The translations under genes were made by a program, and so were the position numbers. Below the pieces are notes generated by a model that was not told the DNA's origin, did not search any database, and saw nothing but the letters and a program-made list of their open reading frames with translations. Source: an uncultured Bacillota bacterium (GTDB lineage Bacteria > Bacillota > Clostridia > Peptostreptococcales > Anaerovoracaceae). From it: DNA of 6,807 nucleotides. This document shows, one piece after another, positions 6,211-6,807 of the stretch (position 1 is the first letter of the stretch; each line of letters opens with the position of its first letter). Location of the stretch: NCBI GenBank assembly GCA_946541435.1, contig CAMNJK010000084.1, positions 1 to 6,807 on the forward strand. Direction: 5' to 3'.

Positions 6211-6238
6211 CAAAGGGTGGCATCGCTGCCACCCTTTG
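6211..6238 (-). terminator. Intercistronic hairpin between binding-protein and permease genes (attenuator / mRNA stabiliser)
   Basis: A perfect 12-bp inverted repeat, CAAAGGGTGGCA (6211-6222) and TGCCACCCTTTG (6227-6238), has a 4-nt loop that reads GCGA on the minus strand, a GNRA-type tetraloop. It begins 15 nt after the binding-protein stop. Only a weak T content follows (TTTGTATTC), so it probably terminates partly or protects the upstream mRNA 3' end, giving more binding protein than permease, as known for mal-type operons. Confidence 0.75.
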
Positions 6239-6253
6239 AAAGTCTATCCGTTC

Positions 6254-6807
6254 TTATTCCGGCCAGTTGACTGTTTCCAGCTCAGGATATTTTTCCTTGA
6301 TCGCAGTTTCGAAATTCGCTTTTGCCTTGTCCTCGCTGATGGTGCCTTCGAAGTAATCCTTGAACGCGGTCTGCATTCCTTCGTTGATACCCTGGTCATA
6401 GGGACCTGCATTGCTCATGTCGATCAGCGGAGCAGCTTCTACGAACAGCGCGATGTGGTTCTGTCCGCCCAGGAAGTCTGAACCGAAATCAGGATCTTCC
6501 GCGATTTCTTTCATAGCAGCCTGGTTGTTGGTGTAGTCCTGTGTGTCGATGGTGATCTGCTTCATGATATCCTTGTCGCAGGTCAGCTTCTTCATGATGT
6601 CGCCAACCAGTGTCGGATTGTCTGTACCTGTTGCTGCGCAGATCCATGTGCCGCCCCAGTACCAGCTTGCCGGTCCCTGGCATACTGCGTAGTCGCCGTA
6701 GATTCCATTTCCTACTTCCAGCTTGCCGCCTTCTGCTTCCGGAGTCTTCAGAGAGTTGCCGGCCAGTGTGAAGTTGATGCCCCATGTGGAGTAGAAGAAT
6801 CCGAATA
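6254..6807 (-). CDS. Extracellular sugar-binding protein of the ABC importer (C-terminal part only)
   Basis: The frame is open from the right edge of the window to the stop at 6256-6254, giving the last 183 residues of a family 1 solute-binding protein; the signal peptide and N-terminal lobe are outside. The apparent start at 6595 is only an internal Met. Visible landmarks are FGFFYSTWGINF near the cut end, GDYAVCQGPASWYWGGTWICAA (the ligand-cleft aromatic/glycine region), NQAAMKEIA, an AGPYDQGINEG stretch, and the C-terminal helix pair ISEDKAKANFETAIKEKYPEL typical of CUT1 binding proteins. It should be a lipoprotein on the outer face of the membrane that delivers a sugar or oligosaccharide to the permeases downstream. 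The aromatic-rich YWGGTW segment fits sugar stacking; the actual ligand cannot be told. It is the first visible gene of the operon. Confidence 0.88.
   Translation of the reverse strand, partial: FGFFYSTWGINFTLAGNSLKTPEAEGGKLEVGNGIYGDYAVCQGPASWYWGGTWICAATGTDNPTLVGDIMKKLTCDKDIMKQITIDTQDYTNNQAAMKEIAEDPDFGSDFLGGQNHIALFVEAAPLIDMSNAGPYDQGINEGMQTAFKDYFEGTISEDKAKANFETAIKEKYPELETVNWPE

Noticed and set aside
6172..6213. Longer start of the MalF-type permease at ATG 6213
   Set aside because: The strong AGGAGG at 6186-6181 lies inside this extension and is correctly spaced for ATG 6171; the extension also runs into the hairpin.
6489..6785. Open frame of 98 codons overlapping the binding-protein gene on the minus strand
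   Set aside because: It is a +1/-1 shadow: the true frame reads open through the whole stretch and matches binding-protein sequence.

Overview
The window looks like a chromosomal piece of a Bacillota (Clostridia-like, perhaps Lachnospiraceae-type) genome. The base composition is moderately GC-rich by eye (not counted). The Shine-Dalgarno sites are strong (AGGAGG/GGGAGG), the sugar ABC transporter is of the Gram-positive MsmEFG-K layout, and the other genes have close family counterparts in Clostridia and Bacilli. All six complete or nearly complete genes and both partial ones lie on the minus strand, so the window is best read from its right end to its left end.

Right part (6807 to about 3157): a carbohydrate (CUT1) ABC importer operon in the order substrate-binding protein (C-terminal 183 residues only; its start lies outside), MalF-type permease, MalG-type permease, MalK/MsmX/UgpC-type ATPase. 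A 12-bp perfect hairpin with a GNRA-type loop sits between the binding-protein gene and the permeases, where such operons often trim expression. The three downstream genes are packed with gaps of 3 and 11 nt. A long inverted repeat ending in a short T-run follows the ATPase and is the probable operon terminator.

Left part (about 3140 to 1): a second minus-strand unit starting from a recognisable extended -10 promoter. Its order is a six-transmembrane voltage-gated-type K+ channel, a NudC-type NAD(H) pyrophosphatase (zinc ribbon plus Nudix box), a CPBP-family intramembrane metalloprotease, and the N-terminal 87 residues of an SPFH/Band 7 protein of the YdjI ('virion core protein') type running off the left edge. 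Two of the three junctions are 4-bp ATGA stop/start overlaps and the third is a 27-nt gap, so these four unlike proteins appear to be co-transcribed and partly translationally coupled. A membrane ion channel, a membrane protease and a membrane-associated SPFH scaffold together suggest a membrane-stress or envelope-homeostasis module with a nucleotide-metabolism enzyme inside it. That functional reading is inference.

I see no mobile element, CRISPR array, tRNA or rRNA. The most unusual content is the channel-NudC-CPBP-SPFH gene set, a possible leaderless internal promoter inside the start of nudC, and a changed substrate-specificity motif in the NudC protein.
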